This document shows, in pieces, positions 1 to 11,534 of a stretch of 64,000 nucleotides of DNA; the first letter of the stretch is position 1; each line of letters opens with the position of its first letter. The stretch is taken from NCBI GenBank assembly GCA_029204225.1, contig CM055095.1, positions 38,992,141 to 39,056,140 of the forward strand. Direction: 5' to 3'. The notes under the pieces are model-generated. The model did not search any database and was not told the origin of the DNA. It saw only the letters and a program-made list of their open reading frames with translations. The DNA is from Diphasiastrum complanatum (Eukaryota; Streptophyta; Lycopodiopsida; Lycopodiales; Lycopodiaceae). The translations under genes and the position numbers were made by a program.

Positions 1-424
1 AAAGAATGAAATGTAAGTTGAAATTAAACAATTTTGAATTAAGGGGTTAAAAAAAAATCAAAATTGAATTCAATAATTTTTTTGGAATCCATGAAACATT
101 TCTGTGCTCGTAGAAGAATAGAAGGAACCGTCCAAAAAAATTCAAAAATTGTTGGCAAAAATTTTTTCGGGTTACTTCTATGGTGCATTCTGGGGCTCGT
201 GGAAGGAGGGTAGAGAGAGAATAGGAGTAACCGAAATAAGTAGGGTAAAGAGAGAATAGAGATAACCGAACGGTAGAGAGAGAAGTAGGGTAAAAAACTC
301 AACGGAAGCACTCGTAGAGAGAGAAGGGAGGTAGACGAAGTCGCGAGGCGAGAGAGAGAAAGAATGTAACCGAAGCAAACGAGAGAGAGAAGGCGGTAGA
401 GACTCGACCGAGGAGAGGAGTTGG
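1..424. repeat. AT-rich start then purine-rich low-complexity tract
   Basis: The first 180 bases are AT-rich with poly-A runs. From about 200 to 420 the strand is almost all purine, with repeated GGTAGAGAGAGAA-like blocks and AACCGAA spacers at irregular spacing. It resembles the GA-rich 5' leader of a plant gene or a decayed microsatellite. No coding signal is seen here. Confidence 0.5.
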
Positions 425-703
425 ATGAAATCTCGACCGGAGCCGGAGGAGATTCAAATGGGCTGGGATTCCCAAGGACAGGCGCAGATCAGAGAATGTT
501 TTATGAACGCTGCCAATCCTCCTGTATTCCAAGACTTCGTCCTCTCTTCGTCGAATTATCTTCTGGATATGGCGCTATTGCTGCTGCTTAGGCATCCAAC
601 AGAGCTCGCATTGCTAAATCTCTTCTTTTCCTTGCAAATCATGCTTCTACCACTGCCATTTCTCATAGCTGCTGCTCTCAGCTCCTCGTGCCCTCTCATT
701 TGA
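425..703 (+). other. possible exon remnant, unrecognised
   Basis: An ATG-initiated 92-codon frame follows the purine-rich tract directly. Its first 40 codons look protein-like (acidic start, then NPPVFQDFVLSSSNYLL). Near 565 the composition suggests that the reading continues better in the next frame, with SGYGAIAAA followed by a TAG and then ASNRARIAKSLLFLANHA, so it could be a frameshifted exon. It was not matched to any family. It might equally be chance open frame in a 5' untranslated region. The interval 704-909 holds nothing recognisable. Confidence 0.2.
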
Positions 704-909
704 ACCATTGATAGCGTAACTCCGTTCACACATTGCAAGTTTGAGCAATATCGTCAAATCTGCGCAATGTTGTTTCCTGCCTCGTGTCTCTGGAGCAGCT
801 GTAATTGCATTATTGTGTTGTGTTTGCTCTCTGTCTAAAGTAATAGTGAAAATTTCAGAGCAAATTTGCACAATAGTGTTCCCTGCTTCGTCTTTCTGAA
901 GCCGTTGTA

Positions 910-1043
910 ATGGCGATCAGCAAGTATGCTAGAAGTCCATTTATTTTTTATACAGTTCATACTTTTGTTAGATCTTGTACACACAGTGACATTTGTGGCC
1001 TGATGCAGACTACTTCTACAAAAGCAATTCTCTATTTTATAAC
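910..1043 (+). repeat. displaced duplicate of an integrase segment
   Basis: This segment encodes SKYARSPF ... HSDICGLMQTTSTKAILYF. It is a diverged copy of 1485-1615, which encodes SKHARSPF ... HSDICGPMQTASTGGALYF. It has been placed directly upstream of the protease/pre-integrase region of the same element, where the protease active site should be. A partial duplication or template jump inside an old copia copy would explain it. Confidence 0.6.
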
Positions 1044-3640
1044 CTTGGAACTTGGAAACAACTCATCACATTCAATTGAAGGTGAAGGAATAGTGAAAGT
1101 AAAATTCAAAAGAGGTGAGGTCAAGTTTCTATCCAACGTTCTCCACATTCCAAATCTGACCAAGAATCTGCTCTCAGTTCGCATAATCACCAATTCAGGT
1201 CGGAGGGTCGAATTCGATATAGAAGACTGCACAATTCTTGACAAATCCTGGAAGGTTCTAGCCTACAGAAGAAGAAACGACTATTTGTATGGACTCAACC
1301 ATTGCTATTCTTCTAACAGTCAAGCCCTTCACACAGCCACTTCTGAATCAACTGATATATTGTGGCATTTCAGACTTGGCCATCTTAACTACAACAATAT
1401 TCAACAAATGTCAGCTCTGAGTCTAGTACAAGATCTCCCGTCAATCAGCAAGCCAACTTCTCTATGCGAAAGCTATATTATCAGCAAGCATGCAAGGAGT
1501 CCCTTCAGCGCAAATTCAGTTCATACATCCAAGGGCTTGCTTGACCTTGTACATAGCGACATTTGTGGCCCGATGCAGACTGCTTCCACAGGGGGAGCTC
1601 TCTATTTCCTAACCTTCATCGATGAGTTCTCTCGAAGGACTGCAACCTACTATCTGAAGAACAAATCCGAAGCATTCAAGATTTTCATGCAATTCAAGGA
1701 GTCTATAGAGAACCAAACCTAGAGGAAGCTCAAGGTTCTACGCACAGATGGAGGGAGAGAGTACATCTCCACAGAATTCAAGGAGTTTTGCAAGGCCAAT
1801 GGGATACTTCAACAATATACAACCAGCGACTCACCTCAATCCAATGGTATAACTGGATAAGAACCGGACACTCATCGAAAGTGCCAAGAGCATGTTGGCC
1901 CATGTCTCTCTTCCAAAGAAATTCTGGGCAGAAGCTATTACTACAGCCGCCTATTTGCAGAATCAATCCATCACCAAAGCCCAATGGAAAGACACCTTAT
2001 GAGGTGTGGATAGGATCAAAACCATCACTCAAATATATTCGAGTCTTTGGATGCATCGCTTTCACTTAGATCCCTAAGGATCTAAGAAGAAAACTAGATG
2101 ACAAGAGTAGGAAAATGATTTTCATTGGCTATTCCCAAATCACAAGGCATACAAGCTCTACAATCTGGATACTAAGAAGACATTCACCAATAGAGATGTC
2201 ATTTTTGTGGAAGACCAGTTCATCGACCACAAAGGGAAAGCTTATGATAATTCTGACTCACGAATCGAACAACGAGTCAGTTCTGATCTAGAGAGTCAAC
2301 TGTAGAATCTTGACGTTGAGTCAGACGATGGGTCAAAACCTCAAGGAGTCAACCCACATCGGAGGACTGAAGTTCAACCTAGAAATTCGAATAGGTCCAA
2401 ACAGCCTCCATCTAGATTTATGGATGATTTGGCCTGCTACTTCATACAGGAACCAAACACAGTTGTTGAGGCAATGTCTACTCTTGATGCTAACCAGTGG
2501 AAGGCAGCAATGGACACCAAATTCAATTCTCTTACGGAGAATCAAACATGGACACTCACTGAGCTGCCAAAGGACTGAAAACCAATTCCATGCAAATGGA
2601 TATTCAAGGCAAAGTACGACGCTAAAGGAACAAGGCCAGACTAGTTGCCAAAGGCTTTTCTCAGATTCTAGACCTGGATTATTCAAAAACCTTCAGCCCA
2701 GTTATCAAACATGCGTCGATCTACCTACTCCTCTCCTTTGCAGCCGCGATAGACCTTGAAGTCCACCAAATGGATGTCTAGATGGCTTTCCTCAATGGAA
2801 CCATTGAAGAGGAAATCTACATGATGCAGCCATAGGGATACAAACTCAACGACAAGCAACAACACCTTGTATGCAAAATCCACAAGGCGCTCTACGGGCT
2901 GGAACAATTTTCAAGTCTGTATCAGATTACTTCATTATCATCACTCTCTACATAGATGATACACTCTTATTTAGTAATAATCTGAATCTGATGAAGGATA
3001 CAAAATGCATGCTGGAATACAAGATGACTGACAACCCACTATTGTCTCGGAATCCAAATTCAACGAGATCGACCCAACAGATTGATCTTTATCAGTCAGC
3101 AACGATATATCAACAACGTGCTGGAAAAGTATGGAATGGCCAACTGCAAACCAAGTCACTTTCCGCTCGACTTGGACTAAAGTTATCAAAGGAATAGTCT
3201 CTTCAAACTGAGACAGAAAAGGAGGAGATGAAGCGCTACCCGTTTCAATACATCATCGGCTCACTAATGTACGCAATGATCTGCACATGACCAGACCTTG
3301 CATATTCGATCAGTGCACTCAGCCAGTTCCTGTCAAATCCAGACGTAACTCATTGGAAGGCACTAACAAAGGTCATGAAGTACATCCAAGCAACGGAAAC
3401 TCTTAGCATCTGCTACGAAGGGAGCCACACTACCAACATCCTTGAAGCCTACACAGATGCGGATTGGGCAGGAGATGTCAACACCAAAAAATGAACTTCT
3501 GGATTTGTATTTTTATACAACCAAGGCCCAATCCCATGGAACAGCCAGAAGCAAACCTTAGTTGCATTATCATCAACAAAATTCGAACACATAGTTGTCA
3601 AAAATGCAACCAAAGAGACGATCTGGCTAAGGCAACTGCT
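910..3640 (+). pseudogene. R1: Ty1/copia pol pseudogene, 5'-truncated
   Basis: This is a decayed copia polyprotein lacking gag and the protease DSG motif. In order it shows: the end of protease (LSNVLHIPNLTKNLLSV), the pre-integrase HHCC region (ILWHFRLGHLNYNNI), the integrase core (LVHSDICGPMQ, then [11 protein letters not shown] near 1747 and DSPQSNG), the integrase C-terminus (TPYEVWIGSKPS), RT (NQWKAAMD near 2500, MAFLNGTIEEEIYM near 2780, YIDDTLLFSNN near 2950) and RNase H (DADWAGDVNTKK near 3460). Stops interrupt at about 1720, 1858, 2067, 2305, 2577, 2780 and 3290, with several frameshifts. The two parts of the RT palm are joined by a deletion near 2905. The first 134 bases are a displaced integrase duplicate. 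No LTR was found for this copy. Its integrase resembles R10/R11 more than the other copies. It cannot be functional. Confidence 0.9.
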
Positions 3641-3642
3641 TG

Positions 3643-4361
3643 TATGGAGCAAAATGTAAAGCTCCTTAATTTGGCTCACAATAACTAGACCTGACATAAG
3701 CTTTACTGTTCATAAGTTGAGCCAGGCTATGCAAAATCCTTCAGTTTATCATTGGAAAATGGCCAAGAGAGTGCTTAGATATATATCTTCAACTTTTGAT
3801 TTTGGTTTATTGTATAAAAGTGAAGATCTTTCTATTATTGGTTATTCTGACTCGGATTTTGCAAGTGATAGAGCAGATCGAAAATCTACAAGTGCTTATG
3901 TCATATATCTTGGAGGAAACTTGATATCTTGGCTTTCCAAAAAGCAAGATACTGTATTACTCTCATCATGTGAAATTGAGTACAAAGTGCTCACTACAAC
4001 AACAAAGGAAGTGCTTTGGATCAAGAGGTTACTAGTGGAGCTAAAAATAACTATGGAAGAAGATATACCTATGATCATGTGTGACAACATTTCAGCTCAA
4101 GCCCTTGCCAACAACCCAATATTCCATGCAAGGAGCAAGCATATCGAAGTTGCACATCACTTCATGAGAGAGAAGCTCATTGGAGGTGAAATGAAATTGG
4201 AGCACATCAACACATCATCTTGCATTGTTGATATGCTCACCAAACCTTTGAGCAAAAGTTTCTTCAACAAGCATAGATCCAACCTTGGAGTTATACCAAG
4301 ATCCATGTCGTTACCTCCCCGGTCTGGAGAGAAATCTGAGAGAGAGAGAGGGGGGTGGAGT
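3643..4361 (+). pseudogene. R2 left part: copia RT end/RNase H fragment
   Basis: A 3' pol fragment joined abruptly to R1. The open part (from about 3690 to 4415) encodes LSQAMQNPSVYHWKMAKRVL, the RNase H acidic motif SDSDFASDRADRKS, LSSCEIEYK (usually EAEYK), and the C-terminal ARSKHIEVAHHF and LTKPLS. Just after the stop region lies a polypurine tract (AGAGAGAGAGGGGGGTGGAG, about 4341-4360) leading into an LTR. The family is that of the downstream R2 body (7769-8535): the protein lines up residue for residue over the RNase H. At 3643-3665 part of RT has been deleted. The fragment is the 3' end of one R2-family copy whose LTR is also the 5' LTR of the next copy. Confidence 0.85.
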
Positions 4362-4423
4362 TGTGTGAGAGGGGTGAAATTGTGTGTGTCACGTGTGGTT
4401 GTTCAGTGTGTGTGACTATTGAC

Positions 4424-4520
4424 AAGTGTGTGTGTGTGTGTGTGTCAAATGTTTGACAATGTGCGTGGGTGTGTGTTTTTGTGTGTGTTTGTGTGTGTGT
4501 TTGACAAATGTGTGTGTCTA
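4424..4520 (+). repeat. (TG)n microsatellite with GACAA interruptions
   Basis: Runs of TG/GTGTG broken by TTGACAA units, inside the U3 of the R2 LTR. A spurious 66-codon frame across it is a composition artefact. Confidence 0.8.
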
Positions 4521-4877
4521 GATAGCTTGAGAGGTGGATTCATAACTCCAATTCAACTCAAAGTTGGAGGAGAGTCCATGGATCTATATATATGTGATGT
4601 ACTCTCATTGAGAAGATGATGAAATTTGTGTGTAATGCAAATTTGGAGACTAAGCTCTTTGTGCCCTCTCTCTCTACTCGAGTTTGTACTTTCATTTTCT
4701 CTCTCTAGCCGAGTTGAGGCATTTATTATGCCTAGTTTCATGTTTTGTTGATAAATCTTGCCTGTTAACACAATAATATTTCTTGTATAATCAGCTTTCC
4801 TATTGTCAATCAATGCTAGTCTGATCTTTATGGTATTATTGGGCTTAGGAGATCAAAAGTACATGTGTAGGGCATCC

Positions 4878-4887
4878 CACACGTGTG
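4878..4887. promoter_or_regulatory. CACACGTGTG palindrome in R2 LTR
   Basis: Perfect 10-bp palindrome containing the G-box core CACGTG, 9 bp before the LTR end. The same palindrome occurs in the LTRs or leaders of R3, R5, R6, R8, R9 and R12. Confidence 0.5.
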
Positions 4888-4896
4888 AATTCAACA

Positions 4897-4908
4897 TGGT
4901 ATCAGAGC
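4897..4908 (+). other. R2 primer binding site
   Basis: TGGTATCAGAGC, complementary to the 3' end of plant initiator Met-tRNA, directly abutting the LTR's CA terminus. Confidence 0.9.
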
Positions 4909-5651
4909 CTACCTAAGATTTACAAGCAAATCTAATCAAAAAGTTTGCAAATTTGATCAGATTTCAAGCTAGGAATTGTCTAGATTCTACTTTCTAGCTA
5001 GTTCGCTGTTTTCTGGTGATTTAGAACTTCAAACCACTTTGAATGGTCCAGATCAGATACTTTATAGAATTTTAGGTGCTGGCACGTGTAAAATCCGCCC
5101 ATTTTCAGTTTGGTGGTTTTCTCTCACCTTAGATCCAAATTTCATGCAAATTAGCCCACTAGAAAGCTAGAAATGTGTAAAATTTGATGCAATTCAAATC
5201 ATGACACTTGGATAAGCCAATAAGAAGTTATAAGCTTTTGAAGAGTCGTAGGTAGGGCGCCTAGACCTGTGGCAAATCGTGTGTACATGTCATTTATTGC
5301 CTGAATGATCAAAAAAATCATCCAGAAGTTGACCAATCTCATCTATATGTGATTTAGACAAAATCTATAGGTTCTAGGCAAATTGTCTCATACAAATAGA
5401 CAATTTGCCTAGAACCATAACAATAGATCTAACTAGCTTGACAATCTTCAGAGAACCATAACAATTGCCATACTTCATCTTTTTTGATGATTCAAGTCTT
5501 CTTTTAGAGAGATTGTCAAGCTTGTGAGATCTATCTCACAGTTTTTTGCTTTGTCTTACATAGGGTTTGGCTTTTTAGCCCTTGATTGGTTTCTATAGTG
5601 AGAAGATAAGCAATTTTTTTCATCCATCTTTTTTTATTTCCATCATTTTTT
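4909..5651 (+). other. R2 untranslated leader
   Basis: A 0.74-kb AT-rich leader between PBS and gag, without a credible ORF. At 5365-5415 the words AATTGTC and GACAATTTGCCTAGAACC form an imperfect inverted repeat around TTCTAGGCAAATTGTC, which could fold in RNA as a leader hairpin. Confidence 0.6.
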
Positions 5652-6688
5652 ATGACTTCAATGGGTGTCTTTCTATTAGAAGCAAGTGAAATATTGTCAA
5701 CCTCCAATTACTCAATTTGGAAGGTTAGGATGGAATCTGTCTTAACTCTACAAGATGTGATGGATATTGTACTTGGAATTGAAGAAGAACCACAAATTCC
5801 TCAAGAAATTCCAAAGTACAAAAAGAGAGCTAGGATGGCTCTGCATTATATTAAGATGAATGTCTCAAATGACATCTTAAGAGAAATTGGTGCTTGTACT
5901 AATGCCAAAGATGCTTGGGATACTCTCAAGTCCATCTATGAGGAAAAGAATACTTCTAGACTTTTAACACTAAGAAACCAAAATTCTCAAAGTGTACAAA
6001 GAAGTGATGAATGTGCTTCAACTTATGTAATGAGATTTAAAGACCTCCATAGAGAATTGTCATGCATAGGAGACTCCATCAACCAAAATGAACTTGTTCA
6101 AGTCATACTTAATGGGTTAAAGGAGGAATATGACAACCTTGTTCAGAGTTATGCCATTAAGGAGGAGCTACCAAGTTTGGAAGCACTCCAAAGTGTGCTC
6201 ATTTCTGAAGAATCAAGACAAGAGTATAAACTCTTGAAAATGGAGAGACTGTCTCTCAACATTGATGATAAAGCCCTCTTTACCAAAGACAAGCACAAGA
6301 CAAGAAGTAAGAATCAACACCAAACCTCTTCAAACAAGAATAGTCTTATTTCCAAGGAGAAAGGAGAAGATGATGAGTCCTCTCAAGCTTTCACATCCAA
6401 GAAGAAGAAGAAAAACATCAAGTGTTTCTTTTGTGGCAAGAAGGGGCATTATGCCACCAATTGCTTCAAGAAGAAGAGTCAATTCAAGCAAGCCAACATT
6501 TCTAATGAAGAGAAGGAAGATGCTCATGCAAGTGATGGAGAGGGATCTCTTATGGTCTCAAGTTTTTCTTCATCACCTTTCAAGAAGGATGGTTTGTGGT
6601 ATATCGATAGTGGAGCTTCCTCACATATGTGTAGCTCCAAGCATTCTTCAATTGTTCAAAGTATCTTTGCAATCGACTCCCTCATGTA
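5652..6688 (+). pseudogene. R2 gag and start of protease
   Basis: An open frame of 345 codons starts at an ATG in the expected position after the leader. It encodes a copia Gag: SNYSIWKVRMESVL at the N-terminus, the UBN2-type gag region, a basic segment and a CCHC zinc knuckle CFFCGKKGHYATNC (about residue 258). Protease then begins with WYIDSGASSHMC (active Asp in DSG). The frame is cut at about 6685: roughly 1 kb encoding the rest of protease and most of integrase is missing, and the sequence resumes at the integrase C-terminus in another frame. Gag itself looks complete and uninterrupted, so particle protein could in principle still be made, but the polyprotein is broken. Confidence 0.85.
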
Positions 6689-8535
6689 GCACTTGGAGGA
6701 AAGTCACCATATGAAGCACTTTATTTGAAGAAACCTAAGGTTGATCACCTTAGAGTATTTGGATGCATATGCTTTGTCCATATTCCCTTGGAAACGAGAA
6801 AGAAGGATGATCCTTGTGCAAGCAAAGGAGTAATGGTTGGATATTCATCCAGCACGAAAGCCTATCAAATCTACATGCTCTCTACTTCTGAACTAATTGA
6901 TAGTAAAGATGTAGTTTTTCATGAAGAAGAAAAGTCCAATCTTGGAGGGGCTGAGATCAAGCAACCTCAAAATCTATCACCTTTTGTTATTGAAGACAAT
7001 CAACATATGGAGGAGTCGAGATTTGAAGATGGAAGTCCTCGGATTTTCACTCCTAGAAGATCCATGAGGGAGAGATCCGAGCCTAAGAGGCTCACTTATG
7101 ATGACAAAGGAAAACAAGTGGATCTTGATTCCACTTATGCTTATTTTGTTTCTCACGAGGAGCCCAAAGATGTCCAAGAAGCCCTCAATACCAAGCCAAG
7201 GAGTGGTATGAGGCCATGAAGATTGAATATGATGCCTTGATCACGAACCACACATGGGAGCTAGTGGATCCACCACCTAACATGCATATTATTGGATGCA
7301 AGTGGGTGTTCAAGATCAAGTACAATCATGATGGCTCCATCAACAAGTACAAGGCAAGAGTATGTGCTAAAGGTTTTGCACAAATATATGGCCTTGACTA
7401 TGAAGAAATCTTTGCTCCTATAGCAAAGATGGTGACAATAACAATCATAATCTCTCTTGCCTTGTTTTTAAGTGGAAATTGTTTCAACTTGATGTCTCCA
7501 ATGCTTTTTTGAATGGTTATCTTGAGGAGGAGATATACATGGATCAACCTCAAGGACTTATCAAGGATAAATCTAAGGTGTGTTTGCAAATTAGAAGTCT
7601 TTATGGCTTGAAGCAAGCACCTAGATCATGGTATTCAAGGTTCAACAACTTTCTACTTTCATTAGGATTTGTGCTTAGTGACTATGATCCTTCTATGTAC
7701 TTAAAGTTTGATGGTAGTGATATTGTCATTCTTCTAATCTATGTAGATGACATTATTCTTAGTGGAAGTTGTTTAATGCTAGTTCAAGAAACCAAAGATG
7801 CATGAGAAAAAAATTTAAAATGCAAGATCTAGGAGAGATCCATTACATTTTAGGCCTTGAGATTGATTTTCATGAAGAGTATGCTTTTATTTGTCAATCT
7901 AGATATGTCTTTTCTATGTTGAGAAAATTCAATATGCAAAATTGGAAAGGCATAGATACTCCCATGGAGCAACATGTAAAAGATCCTATTAAAGGTGATG
8001 AAAGATCCTTCGAGGACATCACACTTTATAAGAGTCTTATAGGTTCTTTAATTTGGCTTACTATCACTAGACCCGATTTGAGCTATTGTGTGCACAAATT
8101 GAGTCAATTTATGCAAGATCCTAAGATCCAACATTGGAAGATGGCCAAGAGAGTTCTAAGATATGTATCTGCTACTCAAGATTATGGTTTACTGTACAAG
8201 AATGAAGATCTAACCATTGTTGGTTATTTGGATTCCGATTTTGCAAGTGATAAAATGGATCGAAAGTCCATTAATGCATATACTATCTTTCTTGGAGGCA
8301 ATCTTGTGTCTTGGCTTTCAAAGAAGCAAGATACCATATCTCTATCTTCTTGTGAGGCCGAGTACAAAGCACTCACTACAACAACTAAAGAGGTGCTTTG
8401 GATCAAGAGGTTAATCATGGACCTAAAGTGCATCAAAGAGGATGATCTTCCCTTGATCAAATGTAACAACATATTGGCCCAAGATCTTGCAAACAATCTT
8501 ATTTTTCATGCAGGAAACAAGCATATAGAAGTCAG
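6689..8535 (+). pseudogene. R2 integrase C-terminus, RT and RNase H, broken
   Basis: It resumes with RLPHVALGGKSPYEAL and KKPKVDHLRVFGC (integrase C-terminal domain), then the linker, then RT. RT motifs are seen: HTWELVDPP, CKWVFKIKYNHDGSINKYKA, QLDVSNAFLNGYLEEEIYM near 7490, YGLKQAPRSWY near 7605, and YVDDIILSG near 7740. RNase H follows with SDFASDKMDRKS and LSSCEAEYKAL. Frameshifts occur near 7215, 7475 and 7790. The element ends abruptly at about 8535 within KHIEV, before its polypurine tract and 3' LTR, where it abuts the 3' end of the minus-strand gene 8532-11050. Confidence 0.88.
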
Positions 8536-11050
8536 CATCCTACCACTTTTGGAAACCTCTTAAGATCATATACAAAAGCTTGTTGTGTATTTCGATGAAA
8601 TGTTGCTCGTGCTTGCCAGTGTGACTTCTCCATCCCTTGTGATGACCATACACTCAAGCTTCCATATGTATTTGCAAAAAATGTTGTATGATCTCTTAGT
8701 TAGTGCTGCATATGTCAAAATCATAATGTTAGTCTTATGTTTGGATCTAAATATATATGAAAATTTAAAAGCATTTTGAAAATTATATACTAACCATGTA
8801 ATGAGTGATGTGATCTTCTCCCCATGCTTTTGATACTGCATTAACAAACTCGACACAAGTCCTTTGGACAGCTTTCTTATCAATATCAAAGTATTTTTTT
8901 TTCTTAAAATAGCAATCATGCTATCAAGCTTTTTTCATACATCAACTTTTAGTACTCTAGTTTTTTCGTTTTCCCTGAAGTCCTGAGTGGCAGCAATAAT
9001 ATCTCTCCAGATTGAGTGTTGAATATTAGAAGCCTTACTAGTATGATTTGATAAGAAACGACGTGCTTTTGCTCCTCCTATGCTTGGCTTAGTTGGCATG
9101 TTCCCATTCTTTTCTAAAAGCTTTTCTTCTTTTTGAATTTTGACATGTCTTTTATGGAGTCTTGTTTTTGATAAAACATCTTCTAATCGAGAGATAGCTT
9201 CCTTTGCTAATGATGTTGGCTTAGTATTTCAAGAAAAAACTATATGAAGATAAATGATCTTTTCTATTAATCTAACTTCTGCATGAAGAGTGCAAACATG
9301 CACATTTTTTAAGGGGATAGACAGCATAGGCTTCCAGTTTGGATCTACATATTCTCTAGTAATTCCTGTACTCCTAGTTATATGTTTTTCCATTTTCATG
9401 CAGTACAAACAAGGGTGTTCTGATGTAGCACCATGAGAGACATTATAAATGCATTTCAATATTTTCAAATCACCTGCTAAGTGCCATTCAACATTGAAGT
9501 CTCCAACTCTTGGAACATTGAGAAGTCCTCCATCCATATTATCCTTGATGATCCTAGGATAAGATGTCCTTGAGAATATCCATGATAATATATCATGATC
9601 CTCTTTCAGCACCTGTCCAAAGAATTAACTTAGACTTAGTTTACAATGTATTAATACTATTCAATGAATGTAATGTAATAATGAGGCTAGTTACCTGAAA
9701 CGCTGCCAACCACCATATATCATTTTTGACTGACACTGAATCTAAAATCTTCTTGGTTCTCTGTTTGTGATAGAACACCATTCATGAGAGTTATACTAAC
9801 CCTCTCCATCTTCTACCCTTTCACAATTTCTGACTCATCTAGCTTAAGTACTATGATTATTTTGCCATTCACCTTTTCATAGGTTATATCATAGAATGTG
9901 ATGATGTATCTCAGCAAGTAATTTAGATCAACAAATAAATTGTTTGATGAATTATTAAATATCGATCTTCCATCAGTTTCATACACCTCCTCATTATGAA
10001 ATGGAGTTCCAGTGATCTTATGCATACCTATGTTTAATGTATCTCACTTTATTCAAGTGATATGTCCTAGGGATTGGGACTTTTCTAGTTTGAACTTGCT
10101 TAAAAGCTTCTCTAATTAGTTTAAATATTGCTGCATATGCTTCTTTACTAATACCTGCAAAATCACAAGCACCCTCAACTATAGTCTTATCTAAAAAATT
10201 TTGAATGTCCACTATCAAAGACTCTGTTATTTTACACTTTACATTTGAAATCCTATTGTTCATCATGATACAATCAGTGGATTTGCAAGTAAATATTGTG
10301 CCCAATGACATTCCTAGTGAAGCATTGTCTTTAATATTTCGAGGAGCTACTAATGCAGATCTGCAAAAAAAACAGATAGTTAACATAATATCACCATAGC
10401 TGAAATTAAATCCAAATGTCATTGAAAAACTTACGAAAATTAGAATATGCTTACTTGAATGCACGGATCCTTCTATTTTGATAATCTCCTTTTGAAAGCG
10501 TTTGAATATCCTTGCAACTTTGTCACTTTCGCTTCTTACTTTCAGCCTTATTCTTTGCCAAATCCACATCCTTTGTAAGTTCTCAACATGAATAGACTGT
10601 AAGACTGATTGCATTTGCTCTAGTTCTGATTTGATATTGATTGTTATCTTTTGTAATGATTCATTATTTTTTTTAAGTTGTTCATTTTCTTCTTACATCT
10701 TTTGGAGATGACAATCTCTATTCTGACAATAAGAGGATATCCGAATTTAACTCACCTTCTAAAAAGTGAACTTTATTCATATGAAGTTGTTTTCCATGGT
10801 TCTGCAATCTTTTACAATATCCTAGTAATCCACTATGCCCATTGCATATCCATGTAACTAAATGAGTTATTGAAGAGAATGTGGGATGTGTCAAATTGCT
10901 TGGATCTTGTGGATATAATATTCCATCTATCCACAAATCCAAGTTTTTTTTTCCTTCTGTCCTGTAATGAGAAAGATCCTCAGCATATATTTTGAATTCC
11001 TTCGCCTTCTCTTCTTTGCAAAGATGCCAAATCAATAGGGATATCCACAT
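8532..11050 (-). pseudogene. decayed multi-exon transposase-like gene, family not named
   Basis: Several coding blocks run on the minus strand, separated by short introns with GT-AG ends: 10361-10454, 9613-9694 and 8706-8794 (82-94 bp). From the N-terminal side: a block at 11050-10718 (LWIDGILYPQDPSN, WICNGHSGLLGYCKRL); a lysine-rich coiled-coil-like block near 10680-10560; a block at 10360-10018 (ALVAPRNIKDNASLG, FKQVQTRKVPIPRTYH); a block at 9612-9240 with WHLAGDLKILKCIYN, the cysteine pair HPCLYCMKMEK, and VHVCTLHAEVRLIEK; and a last exon with SSQGMEKSHWQARATFHRN. The Cys-pair plus CTLHA.RL.EK and G.EKSH.QAR signatures recall large uncharacterised transposase-like proteins of eukaryotic DNA transposons (recognition by memory, not by search). 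In-frame stops (near 10690 and 10530) and at least three frameshifts, one in a poly-A run near 8905, show decay. No terminal inverted repeats were identified. Confidence 0.55.
9240..9612 (-). other. best-preserved exon of the transposase-like gene (Cys-pair domain)
   Basis: The exon starts directly after a TTTGGACAG acceptor and is open for about 125 codons. It carries WHLAGDLKILKC, HPCLYC (a CxxC pair with a preceding His-Pro) and CTLHAEVRLIEKIIYLHI. The spacing of Asp, Cys-x2-Cys and His-Glu residues suggests a metal-binding catalytic or DNA-binding domain, but no DDE triad can be assigned from this exon alone. Confidence 0.5.
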
Positions 11051-11534
11051 GTAGATGATACAATGTCATCATCAAAAAAATAATAGAGTAATCAGTTGCA
11101 TCAAAATACTATGACCAGATTCTATGAAGCAAAACAAAATACTCATCTTTGACTATATTATATACTATGTACGATCAATCCAATCTTCATGCTTGTACGC
11201 TTGATTCAAATTTGGAAATGCCGCTCATTTTTTCATTCCAATAGGTAGTTGGTGCTCATATTTCCATTCTCGTGGAAGGAATGCATATGTAAACATTTTG
11301 CAATTTTTCTTGATTCAAATTTGGGGATGCGGTCATATTCTAGATCCAGTGAAAAAATATTGCCCTTTTTGTAACCAATGGAGGAAATATTTTTGCAATG
11401 ACTGACTACACTCTGAAGGATTGTAGGAACAATTCAGCTGACAGTGTCCAGCGGTCGCATCTGAACTCCATCTGAGCTGAAGAGAGTCGTGATTGATTCG
11501 CCTTCGCGAAAGTTTCACGAATTCGACAAATTTC
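11051..11534. other. unannotated spacer
   Basis: AT-rich sequence without a credible coding frame, except for the short duplicated start of the gypsy-related segment at its end. The pair GATTCAAATTTGG at about 11204 and 11311 hints at an old local repeat. Nothing else is seen. Confidence 0.4.

Larger units (their letters stand above)
4362..4896 (+). repeat. R2 LTR, between two partial internal regions
   Basis: It starts at TGTGTGAGA after the polypurine tract and ends ...TTCAACA immediately before the primer binding site. The length of about 535 bp assumes that start, which is uncertain by a few bases because of the TG-rich context. It contains a (TG)n-rich stretch and the palindrome CACACGTGTG near its end. 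It has internal sequence of the same family on both sides. Confidence 0.7.

Noticed and set aside
4419-4619. 66-codon Cys/Val-rich frame
   Set aside because: Translation of the TG microsatellite in the R2 LTR.
9220-9240. Intron between the Cys-pair exon and the next block of the transposase-like gene
   Set aside because: GT and AG words are present, but the interval would be 21 bp, too short for a plant intron; a frameshift is more likely.
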